Positions 25,491 through 34,039 of a stretch of 64,000 nucleotides of DNA are shown here, in pieces. The stretch comes from Simonsiella sp051414845. Its GTDB lineage: Bacteria > Pseudomonadota > Gammaproteobacteria > Burkholderiales > Neisseriaceae. A program made the translations under genes and the position numbers. Within the stretch, counting starts at the first letter, position 1; every line of letters begins with the position of its first letter. The DNA is taken from assembly GCA_051414845.1 (NCBI GenBank), contig CP183313.1, positions 1,488,001 through 1,552,000 of the forward strand. Direction: 5' to 3'. A model generated the notes under the pieces. The model saw nothing but the letters and a program-made list of their open reading frames with translations. It searched no databases and was not told the DNA's origin.

Positions 25491-26795
25491 TTAGAGTTTA
25501 TGACACATATCGCCGATTAAGAAGCCCTGCCAGTCTACATCTACTGCCTTGCCAAACGCGATGACTTTAAACAATTCGCCCATTTCGTGTTGTGCGGTTA
25601 ATTGTTGCACGGCGTAGGCTGCCTGAATATAGGCGGCGGTGTCGGTTTGCGGGTGGTTTTGTGCGAGTAAATCCAATAAACCGAGATTAAACAGAAAGTT
25701 GGCTTGCGTGGTGTAGCCAATTAAATCCAAACCTGCGCCACAACCTGCGGCGGCGATGTCGCTGAAATTAACATGCGCGGTTAAGTCGGTTAAGCCTACG
25801 CGGTAGAATGGGTCGTGTATGCTGTGGTGGCGGTGATGTCCGATGAGTGTGCCGCCATTACGCTGCGGGTGGTAATACTGGGCAGCGTCAAAACCGTAGT
25901 CAATCATGATGATGCCGCCGCGCGTGAGTTTTTGCGCGAGCGTAACGATGAAAGCGTATTGTTGTGGATGCAGTTCGCTGGTGTAGTCGGGCGTATCGGG
26001 AAAGTATTCGCAGGCTGCCTGAAGTAGGTTTTTATCTTGTAAATCAACGTATTGATAGATGAATTGTTGATTATCTAGTGCCACAAAGACTTGCTGCAAT
26101 TCGCCGTTTTCATCGCGGTGTACGCGTTCTATTGGCATGGCGTCTAATACTTCGTTGCCGATGATGATGCCGTCAAAATTTTCAGGCAGCGTGTTTAGCC
26201 AAATCACTTTGTCTAGATATTCGGGCGCGTGTTGGGCGATATGCTGTTGCTGCCTTTGCGCAAGTTCTGCTGATAATTCAATGATGTAGTAGTTTTTCAG
26301 GCTGGTAGAAACCTTTGCAAAATCCCATCTTTGGCACATTTCTTCACGATGCGCTTCTCGCGAACTTGAAAATATTTCAATATTATCTGCGTTCGCTGCG
26401 ATGTTATCGCTTTGAACTGCGCTCAAATCTGGGGTTTTGCAAAGGTTTCTACTTGAAAGGGATAACAGCAAATCGGCGGCAAGTGCGCCTGTGCCTGCGC
26501 CAAATTCGTATAGATTGCCTGCGGTTTGGGGCAGAAGCGGGGCGATTTGGTGGGCGAGGGTTTGGGCGAAAAGCGGCGTTAAAGTCGGCGCGGTGATGAA
26601 GTCGCCTGCTGCGCCGATTTTGTGTGCGCCGCCTGTGTAGTAGCCCAGTTGCGGTGCATAGAGCGCGTGTTGCATAAAACGAGAAAACGGAATTTTGCCG
26701 TCATGCGCTTGAATGTCGTCGCGAATGTATTGCGCGAGCGCGTCGCTGGCGGTTTGTTGTTCGGCGGTGAGTGTAGGAATTTGGGCGGTTTTCAT
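25491..26795 (-). CDS. MidA-type (NDUFAF7-like) SAM methyltransferase with inserted element
   Basis: The 434 residues match the MidA/COG1565 family. GKIPFSRFMQHALYAPQLGYY lies N-terminal, the SAM-binding FGAGTGALAADLLLSL at about 98-113, NEVLDAMPIER around 215, and MIDYGFDAAQYYHP around 300. Mitochondrial NDUFAF7 methylates an arginine of complex I; the bacterial target is unproven. Residues of about 115-163 (SSRNLCKTPDLS...FAKVST) are foreign. They are encoded by a 147-bp inverted-repeat element inserted in frame, between the first SAM-binding strand/helix and the next strand (YYIIELSAELA). The gene stays open, but activity is uncertain. Confidence 0.85.
   Translation of the reverse strand: MKTAQIPTLTAEQQTASDALAQYIRDDIQAHDGKIPFSRFMQHALYAPQLGYYTGGAHKIGAAGDFITAPTLTPLFAQTLAHQIAPLLPQTAGNLYEFGAGTGALAADLLLSLSSRNLCKTPDLSAVQSDNIAANADNIEIFSSSREAHREEMCQRWDFAKVSTSLKNYYIIELSAELAQRQQQHIAQHAPEYLDKVIWLNTLPENFDGIIIGNEVLDAMPIERVHRDENGELQQVFVALDNQQFIYQYVDLQDKNLLQAACEYFPDTPDYTSELHPQQYAFIVTLAQKLTRGGIIMIDYGFDAAQYYHPQRNGGTLIGHHRHHSIHDPFYRVGLTDLTAHVNFSDIAAAGCGAGLDLIGYTTQANFLFNLGLLDLLAQNHPQTDTAAYIQAAYAVQQLTAQHEMGELFKVIAFGKAVDVDWQGFLIGDMCHKL
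26305..26452. repeat. Inverted-repeat miniature element inside the MidA-type gene
   Basis: The ends GTAGAAACCTTTGCAAAA and TTTTGCAAAGGTTTCTAC are perfect inverted copies of about 22 bp. It splits TTCAGGCTG from CTTGAAA, a DUS-like site. The ends resemble the GAGACCTTTGCAAAA ends of Neisseria IS1106-type elements. Confidence 0.8.
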
Positions 26796-26930
26796 GGTTA
26801 AATTTTGTAAAATTTTAGTTATCTAAACGGCTATTATAATGGCTTGGAGAGCTTTGTGTTGGGCTTTGATTTTGCAAAGATAGTTTGTTTTGTTTGATTT
26901 TTTTGTGTGTATTTTAATTGCTGCGCGATT

Positions 26931-26967
26931 TTTCAGGCAGCCTGAAACTTTTCAGGCTGCCTTTTTT
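26931..26967. terminator. Inverted DUS pair with T tract
   Basis: TTTCAGGCAGCCTGAAAC and TTTTCAGGCTGCCTTTTTTG pair closely and end in T's, upstream of the mraZ promoter. Confidence 0.55.
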
Positions 26968-27002
26968 GCGTTTTTTGTGTGTGAAAACAGATGTTTTGAT
27001 GT

Positions 27003-27053
27003 GTGGCGAAGTGGGATAAGTGGTTTGCCGTGGGCTAAAAAAACGGTTATAGT
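27003..27053 (+). promoter_or_regulatory. mraZ promoter with GTGG repeats (candidate MraZ operator)
   Basis: TTGCCG (27025-27030), 17 bp, TATAGT (27048-27053). Four GTGG repeats start at 27003, 27011, 27020 and 27030, at 8-10 bp spacing on one DNA face, and they overlap the -35. MraZ binds spaced TGGG repeats before its own operon, so this is a fitting autoregulatory site. The gap 26796-27189 shows nothing else but the DUS terminator and a ~135-nt leader. Confidence 0.6.
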
Positions 27054-27189
27054 GTCGGCTTGTGGGGCAAAGTGGTGGATTGTGTTTGATAATGCATGAC
27101 TTGCCTTAATTTTTTATTCGTGAACGAGTTTGAAAGCAAATTTGAACTTTTTCGCGCTATTTTATTGTTTATAAACTGGATTTTTTACC

Positions 27190-27660
27190 GTGTTTCGTGG
27201 TTCGCATGATTTGACAATTGATACCAAGGGGCGTTTGGCGATTCCTGCCAAATTCCGCGAGGTTTTGTCGCGCGAATTTACCGCGGAAGATGGTTCGGCG
27301 CGTTTGGTGGTTACGCTGGATAATCGCGATAGATTGTTGCTTTATCCTGAAATTGAGTGGGAGAAAGTGGAGCAACAGCTTTTGCGCATGAATGTGAAGG
27401 GCAAGCCGAATTTGCAGCTTTATCAGAATTTGCTATTGCACAATGCGGAAACGCTGGATGTCGACAGCGCAGGGCGTGTGTTGCTGCCTGCGAATTTGCG
27501 TCGTTTGGTGAATTTTGACAAGGATGTGACTTTGTCGGCGCGTGTGAATCGCTTGGAATTGTGGGGACAGGCTGAGAAATTGGCGGAAACCGAAAAAGCC
27601 TTGGCGATTGACGCGGATGAATTGGATTTTGATTTGAGCCAGACGGATTTGCAGCTATGA
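27190..27660 (+). CDS. mraZ: Transcriptional regulator MraZ
   Basis: MraZ heads the division and cell-wall cluster and represses it. The 156 residues contain the two SpoVT/AbrB-like repeats with their DxKGR motifs: TIDTKGRLAIPAKFRE (about 10-25) and DVDSAGRVLLPANLRR (about 88-103). It starts with GTG at 27190 (FRGSHDLTID). Its stop overlaps the rsmH ATG (ATGA). The extended acidic tail is slightly longer than in E. coli. Confidence 0.96.
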   Translation: MFRGSHDLTIDTKGRLAIPAKFREVLSREFTAEDGSARLVVTLDNRDRLLLYPEIEWEKVEQQLLRMNVKGKPNLQLYQNLLLHNAETLDVDSAGRVLLPANLRRLVNFDKDVTLSARVNRLELWGQAEKLAETEKALAIDADELDFDLSQTDLQL

Positions 27661-28613
27661 CGACATCGGTTTTTGAACACATTACGGTGTTGCTGCATGA
27701 AGCGGTGGACGCGCTCAATATTCGCGCTGATGGCGTGTATGTGGACGGCACGTTTGGGCGCGGTGGACATTCACGTTTGATTTTGTCTCAATTGAGCGAT
27801 AAAGGTCGCTTGATTGTGTTTGATAAAGACCCACAAGCGATTGAAGTGGCGCAAGCATTAGCCAAACAAGATAAGCGCGTTTCGGTTGTCCATAATGGCT
27901 TTGCCACTTTTCAGGCAGCCTTAAACGATTTGCAGATTGAAAAAATTGACGGTGCGCTGTTTGATTTGGGCATTTCGTCGCCACAAATTGACGATGGCGC
28001 GCGCGGATTCAGTTTCCGCTTTGACGCGCCTTTGGATATGCGCATGGACACCACGCGCGGACAATCGGCAGCGGATTGGTTGGCGGTTGCCGACGAACAA
28101 GAAATACACGAGGTTATCAAAAATTATGGTGAAGAGCGGTTTAGTCGCCAGATTGCGCGTGCCATTGTCGCGCAACGCAGCGAAACTCCCATCAATACAA
28201 CCCGCCAGCTGGCGCAAATCGCGGCGCAATGCGTCCGTACTCGTGAGCGAGGACAAGACCCTGCGACGCGCACCTTCCAAGCCGTGCGCATCTTTATTAA
28301 CCGCGAATTGGACGAAGTTTCCGAAGTCTTGCCGCAAGTCGTCGCGCGGTTAAATAAGGGCGGACGTTTGGCGGTGATTGCGTTTCACTCGCTGGAAGAC
28401 CGAATTGTGAAACAATTTATCCGCGAACATTCTACCCACGCGCCGTTGCCCAAATGGGCGGCGGTACGCGAAGCCGATTTGCCGCAACCGCCACTTAAAG
28501 TGATTGGCAAGGCGATTAAGGCGAGTGAACAAGAATTGCAAGCCAATCCGCGCGCGCGTTCGGCGGTGTTGCGAGTGGCAGAACGGACGAGTGGGGCTTT
28601 TCAGGCTGCCTGA
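27657..28613 (+). CDS. rsmH: 16S rRNA m4C1402 methyltransferase RsmH (MraW)
   Basis: RsmH N4-methylates C1402 in the ribosomal P site. The 318 residues hold HITVLLHEAVDAL, the SAM motif VDGTFGRGGHSRLIL (about 29-43), VFDKDPQAIEVA and AFHSLEDRIVK. It overlaps mraZ by four bases, so translation is coupled. The final residues (GAFQAA) are encoded by a DUS. The next gene ftsL is 107 bp on, beyond three DUS copies. Confidence 0.96.
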   Translation: MTTSVFEHITVLLHEAVDALNIRADGVYVDGTFGRGGHSRLILSQLSDKGRLIVFDKDPQAIEVAQALAKQDKRVSVVHNGFATFQAALNDLQIEKIDGALFDLGISSPQIDDGARGFSFRFDAPLDMRMDTTRGQSAADWLAVADEQEIHEVIKNYGEERFSRQIARAIVAQRSETPINTTRQLAQIAAQCVRTRERGQDPATRTFQAVRIFINRELDEVSEVLPQVVARLNKGGRLAVIAFHSLEDRIVKQFIREHSTHAPLPKWAAVREADLPQPPLKVIGKAIKASEQELQANPRARSAVLRVAERTSGAFQAA

Positions 28614-28719
28614 AGAAGCGAGCAACTGGGTAGAAAATGATTATGCAGAAGAATAAGTTTCAGGCTGCCTAAAAACCAAATCATACGCCTTTCAGGCTGC
28701 CTAAAAACGAGATAAGCTT

Positions 28720-28977
28720 ATGTTTTCCAAATTAAACATCATTTTATTGCTCGCAGTAACCCTATCGGCTTTATACGTTGCCGATTTACGCATGGGCATT
28801 AAGCGGCAAACGAATTTATACGGCAAAAGTCAAGAAGAAGAAATCCGTTTAAACCAAGACCGTGCCGAATTGTTGTATGAACACAGTCGCTATTCCGATG
28901 CGAAATTGGTGTCCGAAGCAGCAGCGAAAATGAATATGCACGAACCGCCAGCCAAGGATATTGTGGAAGTTCGTTGA
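28720..28977 (+). CDS. ftsL: Cell division protein FtsL
   Basis: This 85-residue bitopic protein has one transmembrane helix at about 4-22 (LNIILLLAVTLSALYVADL), then a leucine-zipper-like periplasmic region (EEEIRLNQDRAELLYEHSRY). Position between rsmH and ftsI is diagnostic. FtsL joins FtsB and FtsQ in the divisome and activates FtsWI. It is compact compared with the 121-residue E. coli protein, as in other Neisseriaceae. Confidence 0.9.
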   Translation: MFSKLNIILLLAVTLSALYVADLRMGIKRQTNLYGKSQEEEIRLNQDRAELLYEHSRYSDAKLVSEAAAKMNMHEPPAKDIVEVR

Positions 28978-29013
28978 GTTTAACCCTAATAATAACAATA
29001 TTTGAGTTGTAAC

Positions 29014-30792
29014 ATGTTGATTCGTAATGACTATAAACCATACATGGTTTACAAAGAAACCAAGAAAAAGGTTGCTGTTGAAAAAACAGGCAGCCGTTTA
29101 GTTGCTTTAACAGGCATGATTGCCATGTCGTTTGTCGGCTTGGTGGCGTATAGCTTTTTGGTGCAAGCCAACAATGCCGAGCAATTAAGCAAAAGCAGCG
29201 ACAACCGCTTGGTGCGCAGTATCAATGAACCTGCTTTGCGTGGCATGATTACCGACCGTAATGGCGCAGTGTTGGCGGTGTCGCGTTATGTCAAAGTGGC
29301 GACATTCAATCCGAAAAAAATCTACGAACCCAAACGCAAAGGCGACCCAATCAATTGGAACGCGATTAGCGACGAGCAATTTACCAAACTAGCAGCGATG
29401 TTAAAACTGCCTGAAGGCGAAGTGCGCGCCAAATTGCAAAACGCAGACAGCACTTACGTTAATTTCAAAGTACAAATGTCGTTAGAAGAAGCAGACGCAC
29501 TCAAAGCCTTGAAAATCCCATCGTTGCGCTTTGAAGAACGCACCGAACGCGCTTATCCAACAGGACGTTTGTTCTCACACATTATCGGTTTTGCCAATAG
29601 CAATGATGTCGGTTTAGAAGGTTTGGAGCGTTTAAAAAACAATGAGTTAGTAGGTGAAGATGGCAAGCAAATCGTCTTACGTGACCGTCATAATAATGTA
29701 GTAGAACTGATTGATTCGCCAGAAAATAAAGTGGCGCAAACAGGGCAAACGCTGGTGTTGTCCGTGGACGAAGCTATGCAACGTCTCGCGCACGAAGAAC
29801 TCGCTAAAGCCGTGCAACATTTCAACGCCAAAGCAGGCGCGGTGGTCGTTTTGGACGCGCAAACAGGCGAAATTCTCGCCATGAGCAGCTTGCCCGATTA
29901 CGATGCCAATTTTTATTCGGCATACACGCCCGAACATATGAACAATTACGCCGTTGGCGCGACGATGGAACCCGGTTCCATCATCAAGCCATTTATCGTT
30001 GCCAAAGCCTTGGACGACGGCAAAATCAGCGCAGGTACATGGTTTGACACCAAACCCTACAAAATCGGCAGCAAAATCATCCGAGATACGCACGACTACC
30101 CTACATTAAGTACCGAAGGTATCTTGCAAAAATCGTCCAATGTCGGCGTCTCCAAAATCGCCAACTTATACGACAACCAAGAAATCTATGACTTTTACAG
30201 CGCAGTCGGTTTAGGCAAAAAAACCCAATCAGGCGTAAGTGGTGAGCAAAGCACACCAATAAAATCTGCAAAAACATGGGCAAAAATGGACAAAGCCGCC
30301 ATGTCGTATGGTTACGCCATTACCGCCAACTTGCTGCAAATGGCGCAAGGCTACACCATTTTCACCGCCAACGGACAACTCTTGCCCGCCACGATTTACA
30401 AACGCAACGGACAAGTGCAAGGCAAACAAGTCATCAGTCCCGAAACCGCCGCCAAAATGCGCCAAATGATGATTAGCATCACCGAAAAAGGTGGCACAGG
30501 ACAAACAGGTGCGATTGAGGGCTATGATGTAGCAGGCAAAACAGGCACGGCGCGCAAAGCCGTAGCAGGCGGCTACGAAGGGAAATACCGTGCTAGCTTC
30601 GTCGGCTTTGCCCCTGCCTTAAATCCACGTTTAATCGTTGCTGTGTCCATAGACGAACCTAGCGGCAACGGTTTTTACGGTGGCACAGTCGCAGGTCCTG
30701 TATTCCGCGGTGTAATGAGTGGCGGCTTAAAACTTCTAGGTGTGAAACCTACCAAAGAAGTTATTGCTCCAACTGAGCTCGCTAGCAAGTAA
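29014..30792 (+). CDS. ftsI: Septal peptidoglycan transpeptidase FtsI (PBP2)
   Basis: The 592 residues have a single N-terminal membrane helix (LVALTGMIAMSFVGLVAYSFLV), a dimerisation domain, and the transpeptidase domain. Motifs are SxxK in EPGSIIKPF (about 325), SxN in LQKSSNVG (about 374) and KTG in AGKTGTARK (about 513). ATG 29014 is preferred over an upstream TTG in frame. It cross-links septal wall with FtsW and is the target of beta-lactams; I see no obvious resistance change from reading alone. It is 36 bp from ftsL. Confidence 0.95.
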   Translation: MLIRNDYKPYMVYKETKKKVAVEKTGSRLVALTGMIAMSFVGLVAYSFLVQANNAEQLSKSSDNRLVRSINEPALRGMITDRNGAVLAVSRYVKVATFNPKKIYEPKRKGDPINWNAISDEQFTKLAAMLKLPEGEVRAKLQNADSTYVNFKVQMSLEEADALKALKIPSLRFEERTERAYPTGRLFSHIIGFANSNDVGLEGLERLKNNELVGEDGKQIVLRDRHNNVVELIDSPENKVAQTGQTLVLSVDEAMQRLAHEELAKAVQHFNAKAGAVVVLDAQTGEILAMSSLPDYDANFYSAYTPEHMNNYAVGATMEPGSIIKPFIVAKALDDGKISAGTWFDTKPYKIGSKIIRDTHDYPTLSTEGILQKSSNVGVSKIANLYDNQEIYDFYSAVGLGKKTQSGVSGEQSTPIKSAKTWAKMDKAAMSYGYAITANLLQMAQGYTIFTANGQLLPATIYKRNGQVQGKQVISPETAAKMRQMMISITEKGGTGQTGAIEGYDVAGKTGTARKAVAGGYEGKYRASFVGFAPALNPRLIVAVSIDEPSGNGFYGGTVAGPVFRGVMSGGLKLLGVKPTKEVIAPTELASK

Positions 30793-30803
30793 ACTAAAAT
30801 CAA

Positions 30804-30840
30804 CAGACCTTTGCCGCACTTTTGCTGCAAGGGTCTTTTG
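30804..30840 (+). terminator. Rho-independent terminator after ftsI
   Basis: AGACCTTTGC, a 12-base loop, GCAAGGGTCT then TTTTG. One mismatch lies in a 10-bp stem. It separates the mraZ-ftsI transcript from murE. Confidence 0.75.
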
Positions 30841-30975
30841 TATTTAGGGTGTTTGTTTCAGGCTGCCTGAAACCGTGTAGGTTTGATACTCATATCCGAC
30901 ATTTTGAAACTGAAACGAGCTGTTGTGAAATGCAAAAAACTTGTGCTTCAAGCAGCCTGAAAAAAGGAAACCATT

Positions 30976-31431
30976 ATGAGCGAAACCATTTTCAGCTTAT
31001 TCATGTTAGCATGGATTGCATTTTTAATCGCGATGGCAGACGGATTTTCACACATCGGCGGTTGGTTGATTTTGCTGGCTTGTTGTGCTGTGTTCGGTAT
31101 CATCATTTATTTTGAACGCGCCAGCAAAAACAAACGCGCCAGTCGCACGGAAACCATTTTGGCGACTGTCATAAAATGGATAATGCGCGGATTGAGTGGC
31201 ACTCTAATTTTGCTCTTTATTGTGTGGACAGGCTTTGTTTTGTATGGTTATTTTGTTGCAAACGAATTTGATGGCGAAACAACATTATGGATATTATTAA
31301 ATAATGCGTTTTTCATCATATTTTTGACTCATTTTTTTATTTTTGGCAATGATTTCAAAGAAGAACGCAGATTTGACCAAATTCGCCAAAAATATCGCGA
31401 ACGCAAAAAGCGTTATCATTGGAAATGGTAA
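30976..31431 (+). CDS. Membrane protein inserted between ftsI and murE
   Basis: The 151 residues have four hydrophobic segments (FSLFMLAWIAFLIAMADGF; GGWLILLACCAVFGIIIYF; GTLILLFIVWTGFVLYGYF; ILLNNAFFIIFLTHFFIF) and a basic tail (YRERKKRYHWKW). AAAAAGGAAA precedes the ATG. Canonical dcw clusters run ftsI-murE directly, so this gene is an addition. Family not recognised. Confidence 0.7.
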   Translation: MSETIFSLFMLAWIAFLIAMADGFSHIGGWLILLACCAVFGIIIYFERASKNKRASRTETILATVIKWIMRGLSGTLILLFIVWTGFVLYGYFVANEFDGETTLWILLNNAFFIIFLTHFFIFGNDFKEERRFDQIRQKYRERKKRYHWKW

Positions 31432-31490
31432 TGGTAAGTCGGGCATTTATGCTCGACACAATGCTCAATTTAATGAACATATTTTCACTG

Positions 31491-31560
31491 TGTAGGTTGG
31501 GTTGCAAACCCAACAATTTTCAACAAAAACAGAAATGTTGGGTTTACAACCCAGCCTACA
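31491..31560. repeat. GTAG-headed REP pair (GTTGGGTTG type)
   Basis: TGTAGGTTGGGTTGCAAAC (from 31491) is answered by the inverted GTTTACAACCCAGCCTACA (to 31560). Each arm is itself palindromic. A second pair of the same word lies at 53509-53577. A small palindrome, GTCGGGCATTTATGCTCGAC, sits just before at 31438. Confidence 0.72.
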
Positions 31561-31686
31561 AATCATTGCCATATTGAAAGGCTGCCTGAAAACTTGTTCA
31601 CAAATTTACGTTAATATATTTTTGAAAACACACTTTCAGGCAGCCTAAAACCCCGTTTCTCCTAATTAAACAAAGGAAAATCAACC

Positions 31687-33351
31687 ATGTACAGCCAAAT
31701 CGCCGCACCACGCGAAACCGAACTTCCCGAATTGCAACACATCGTCCAAACTGGCGAAAACCTTACCGCCAACAGCCGCCAAGTCCGCGCAGGTGATACT
31801 TTTGTTGCGTGCATGGGCGAATACGCCGACGGGCGCAACTACATTCAAGCCGCGATAGACAAAGGCGCGGCGTTCGTTTATTGGGACGCGGACGGCGAAT
31901 TTGCGTGGCAGCCTGAATGGAAAATCCCCAATCAATCAATCACTAATCTGCGTGAACGCGCTGGCATTTTAGCAGCGCAAGCCTATGGAAATGTGGAAGG
32001 CAGTACCCCTACGGGTAGGCTTCGCGCCCTGAACATTATCGGCGTAACAGGTACCAACGGCAAAACGTCCATCACACAATGGCTAGCACAAGCGATTGAT
32101 ATTTTAGAAAAAAACGGTTCAAAAAAGGATTTGGGCAACGAGCAGTTTTGCAACCAAAATGTCCAGCAGCAAGGCGCAAAGCACAGCCAAAGCCGTCCTT
32201 TGGCGAGCATTTCCGACACGGCTGATGGGCATTTGGGGCATGAAGATGCCGTTGAACCCAGTCCTTTTCCGCACCATGCTTGCGCAATCATTGGCACAGT
32301 CGGCAATGGCTTTTTTGGCGAATTGCAAGAAACCAACCACACCACGCCAGACCCCGTTTCCGTACAAACTTTATTGCGCCAATTCAAAAACTTGGGCGCG
32401 AAACACATCGCGATGGAAGTGTCCAGTCATGGCTTGCACCAATTCCGCGTGAATGGCGTACCGTTTCGCACAGCCGTGTTCACCAATTTGACGCGCGACC
32501 ACTTGGATTACCACGCGGATATGGACGATTACGGTGCAACCAAAGCGCGATTGTTCCATTGGCAAGGTTTGGAAAATGCCATTATCAATCAAGATGATGA
32601 ATTTGGCGCGAAACTGATTGCCGAATTGCGCGAAAAATATCCCCATTTAAAAACCATTTCTTACGGTTTTGATGAAAACGCGGACATTCACATCAGCGAA
32701 TTTGTTGCCGACACGCGCGGTATGCGTTTGACTTTAAAAACGATTTGGGGCGAAGGCTCGGCACAAACGCGCTTATTGGGGCGTTTCAACGCGCAAAATT
32801 TTGCGGCTTGCGTGGGCGTGTTGTGCGTGAACAGTTGGGATTTTCAGGCAGCCTTAAACGCACTCGCCCAAATCCGCCCCGCCACAGGTCGCATGGACTG
32901 TATTATCAATGAAAACAAACCCTTAATTGTCGTGGACTACGCCCACACGCCAGACGCGCTGGAAAAAGCCTTGACCACTTTGCGTGAAATCCAGCAGCCT
33001 GAAAGCCGCTTATGGTGCATATTCGGCTGCGGCGGCAACCGCGACCGTGGCAAACGACCACTCATGGGCGCAGTGGCGGCACAACACAGCGACTGCCCCG
33101 TTGTTACCAGCGACAATCCGCGCATGGAAGACCCTGCCGCGATTATTGACGACATTTTGCCTGCCGTGCCAAATGCCGCTTTGGTGGAACTTGACCGCCG
33201 CACCGCGATTGAACAAACCATTACCCAAGCCAGCGCACAAGACATTGTTTTGATTGCAGGAAAAGGGCATGAAACCTATCAGGATATTCAGGGCGTGAAA
33301 ACGCATTTTTCGGATTTTGAAGTAGCGGAAGAGGCGTTGCAAGGGCGTTAA
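31687..33351 (+). CDS. murE: UDP-MurNAc-tripeptide synthetase MurE with in-frame insertions
   Basis: MurE adds meso-DAP to UDP-MurNAc-L-Ala-D-Glu. The P-loop is GVTGTNGKTSI (about 119-129) and DNPRMEDP (about 479), the motif for meso-DAP rather than lysine, is present. At 554 residues it is about 60 longer than usual. One extra block (KKDLGNEQF...EPSPFP, about residues 143-195) lies between the P-loop helix ILEKN and the strand ACAIIGTVG. A smaller one (EGSTPTGRLRAL, about 104-115) precedes the P-loop. AAGGAAAA precedes the ATG. Function is probably retained, since it is the only MurE seen and is essential. Confidence 0.93.
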   Translation: MYSQIAAPRETELPELQHIVQTGENLTANSRQVRAGDTFVACMGEYADGRNYIQAAIDKGAAFVYWDADGEFAWQPEWKIPNQSITNLRERAGILAAQAYGNVEGSTPTGRLRALNIIGVTGTNGKTSITQWLAQAIDILEKNGSKKDLGNEQFCNQNVQQQGAKHSQSRPLASISDTADGHLGHEDAVEPSPFPHHACAIIGTVGNGFFGELQETNHTTPDPVSVQTLLRQFKNLGAKHIAMEVSSHGLHQFRVNGVPFRTAVFTNLTRDHLDYHADMDDYGATKARLFHWQGLENAIINQDDEFGAKLIAELREKYPHLKTISYGFDENADIHISEFVADTRGMRLTLKTIWGEGSAQTRLLGRFNAQNFAACVGVLCVNSWDFQAALNALAQIRPATGRMDCIINENKPLIVVDYAHTPDALEKALTTLREIQQPESRLWCIFGCGGNRDRGKRPLMGAVAAQHSDCPVVTSDNPRMEDPAAIIDDILPAVPNAALVELDRRTAIEQTITQASAQDIVLIAGKGHETYQDIQGVKTHFSDFEVAEEALQGR

Positions 33352-33374
33352 ACTTATTTTCAGGCTGCCTGAAA
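33295..33374. repeat. 80-bp direct repeat, original copy (murE 3' end)
   Basis: This covers the last 19 murE codons, the stop and the following DUS. It is repeated 642 bp on with about 12% differences. Confidence 0.85.
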
Positions 33375-33391
33375 AGGGAAAAACAACAAAA

Positions 33392-33940
33392 ATGGCACAT
33401 TTTTTCATCAAAATCATCAAGAATTTCGTTAAATTCTGTTTGACATTGGCATTATGGGCTGTGGTGTTTTACAGTTTGATGATGGCATATTCGTATGGTA
33501 GCGAACAGCATTATGAGAATAATCAAGCAATTGACCCCAGATTTCGTGTTTTGGTTCATGGTCAAGGGCAACACATTTATTCTATGTTGTTGCATGATTT
33601 TCAAAAGAATAATGCTAATAATCAACTGGTTAAATACAATGCTAATGCAAGTTGGGACGGTGGCGAAAATTGGAACAGGCTTACCCAAATTTCACCAGAA
33701 GTATTTGAATTGCATACAGATTTAGATACAGCTATGTTTTCGCAACGCTATCGGATTATGCCCGACAATCAGGTTAAGCCGATTTCATTTCGGGAAATTG
33801 CCAATCCGTTTTCGGTTGTGGTGCTGTTTTTATTGAGTTTAGCTGTTTTTGGAATTGTGTTGTTTTTGTTGAAAAAAAATCATTTTTGGTTTAAGAAATA
33901 CAGTCAAATTTTAAATATTTGTACAGTATTTAGAGTGTGA
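33392..33940 (+). CDS. Membrane-anchored protein between murE tail copies
   Basis: This 182-residue protein has a hydrophobic helix near each end (FCLTLALWAVVFYSLMMAY; FSVVVLFLLSLAVFGIVLFLL) and a hydrophilic middle (HVQGQ-like ...WDGGENWNRLTQISPEVFELHTD). It starts at ATG 33392 after GGGAAAAAC. Its stop TGA overlaps the start of the duplicated murE tail, so its last codons may be a junction product. Not recognised; likely carried in with the duplication event. Confidence 0.62.
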   Translation: MAHFFIKIIKNFVKFCLTLALWAVVFYSLMMAYSYGSEQHYENNQAIDPRFRVLVHGQGQHIYSMLLHDFQKNNANNQLVKYNANASWDGGENWNRLTQISPEVFELHTDLDTAMFSQRYRIMPDNQVKPISFREIANPFSVVVLFLLSLAVFGIVLFLLKKNHFWFKKYSQILNICTVFRV

Positions 33941-34016
33941 AAACGCATTTTTCGGATTTTGAAGTGGCGGAAAATGCTTTGAAAGGGTGTTAAATTTATT
34001 TTCAGGCTGCCTGAAA
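33937..34016. repeat. 80-bp direct repeat, second copy (murE tail remnant)
   Basis: It still encodes VKTHFSDFEVAENALKGC and a stop, followed by a DUS, as at the true murE end. It has no start of its own. Confidence 0.85.
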
Positions 34017-34039
34017 ATAAAAAAACAAAGGAAAATCCA

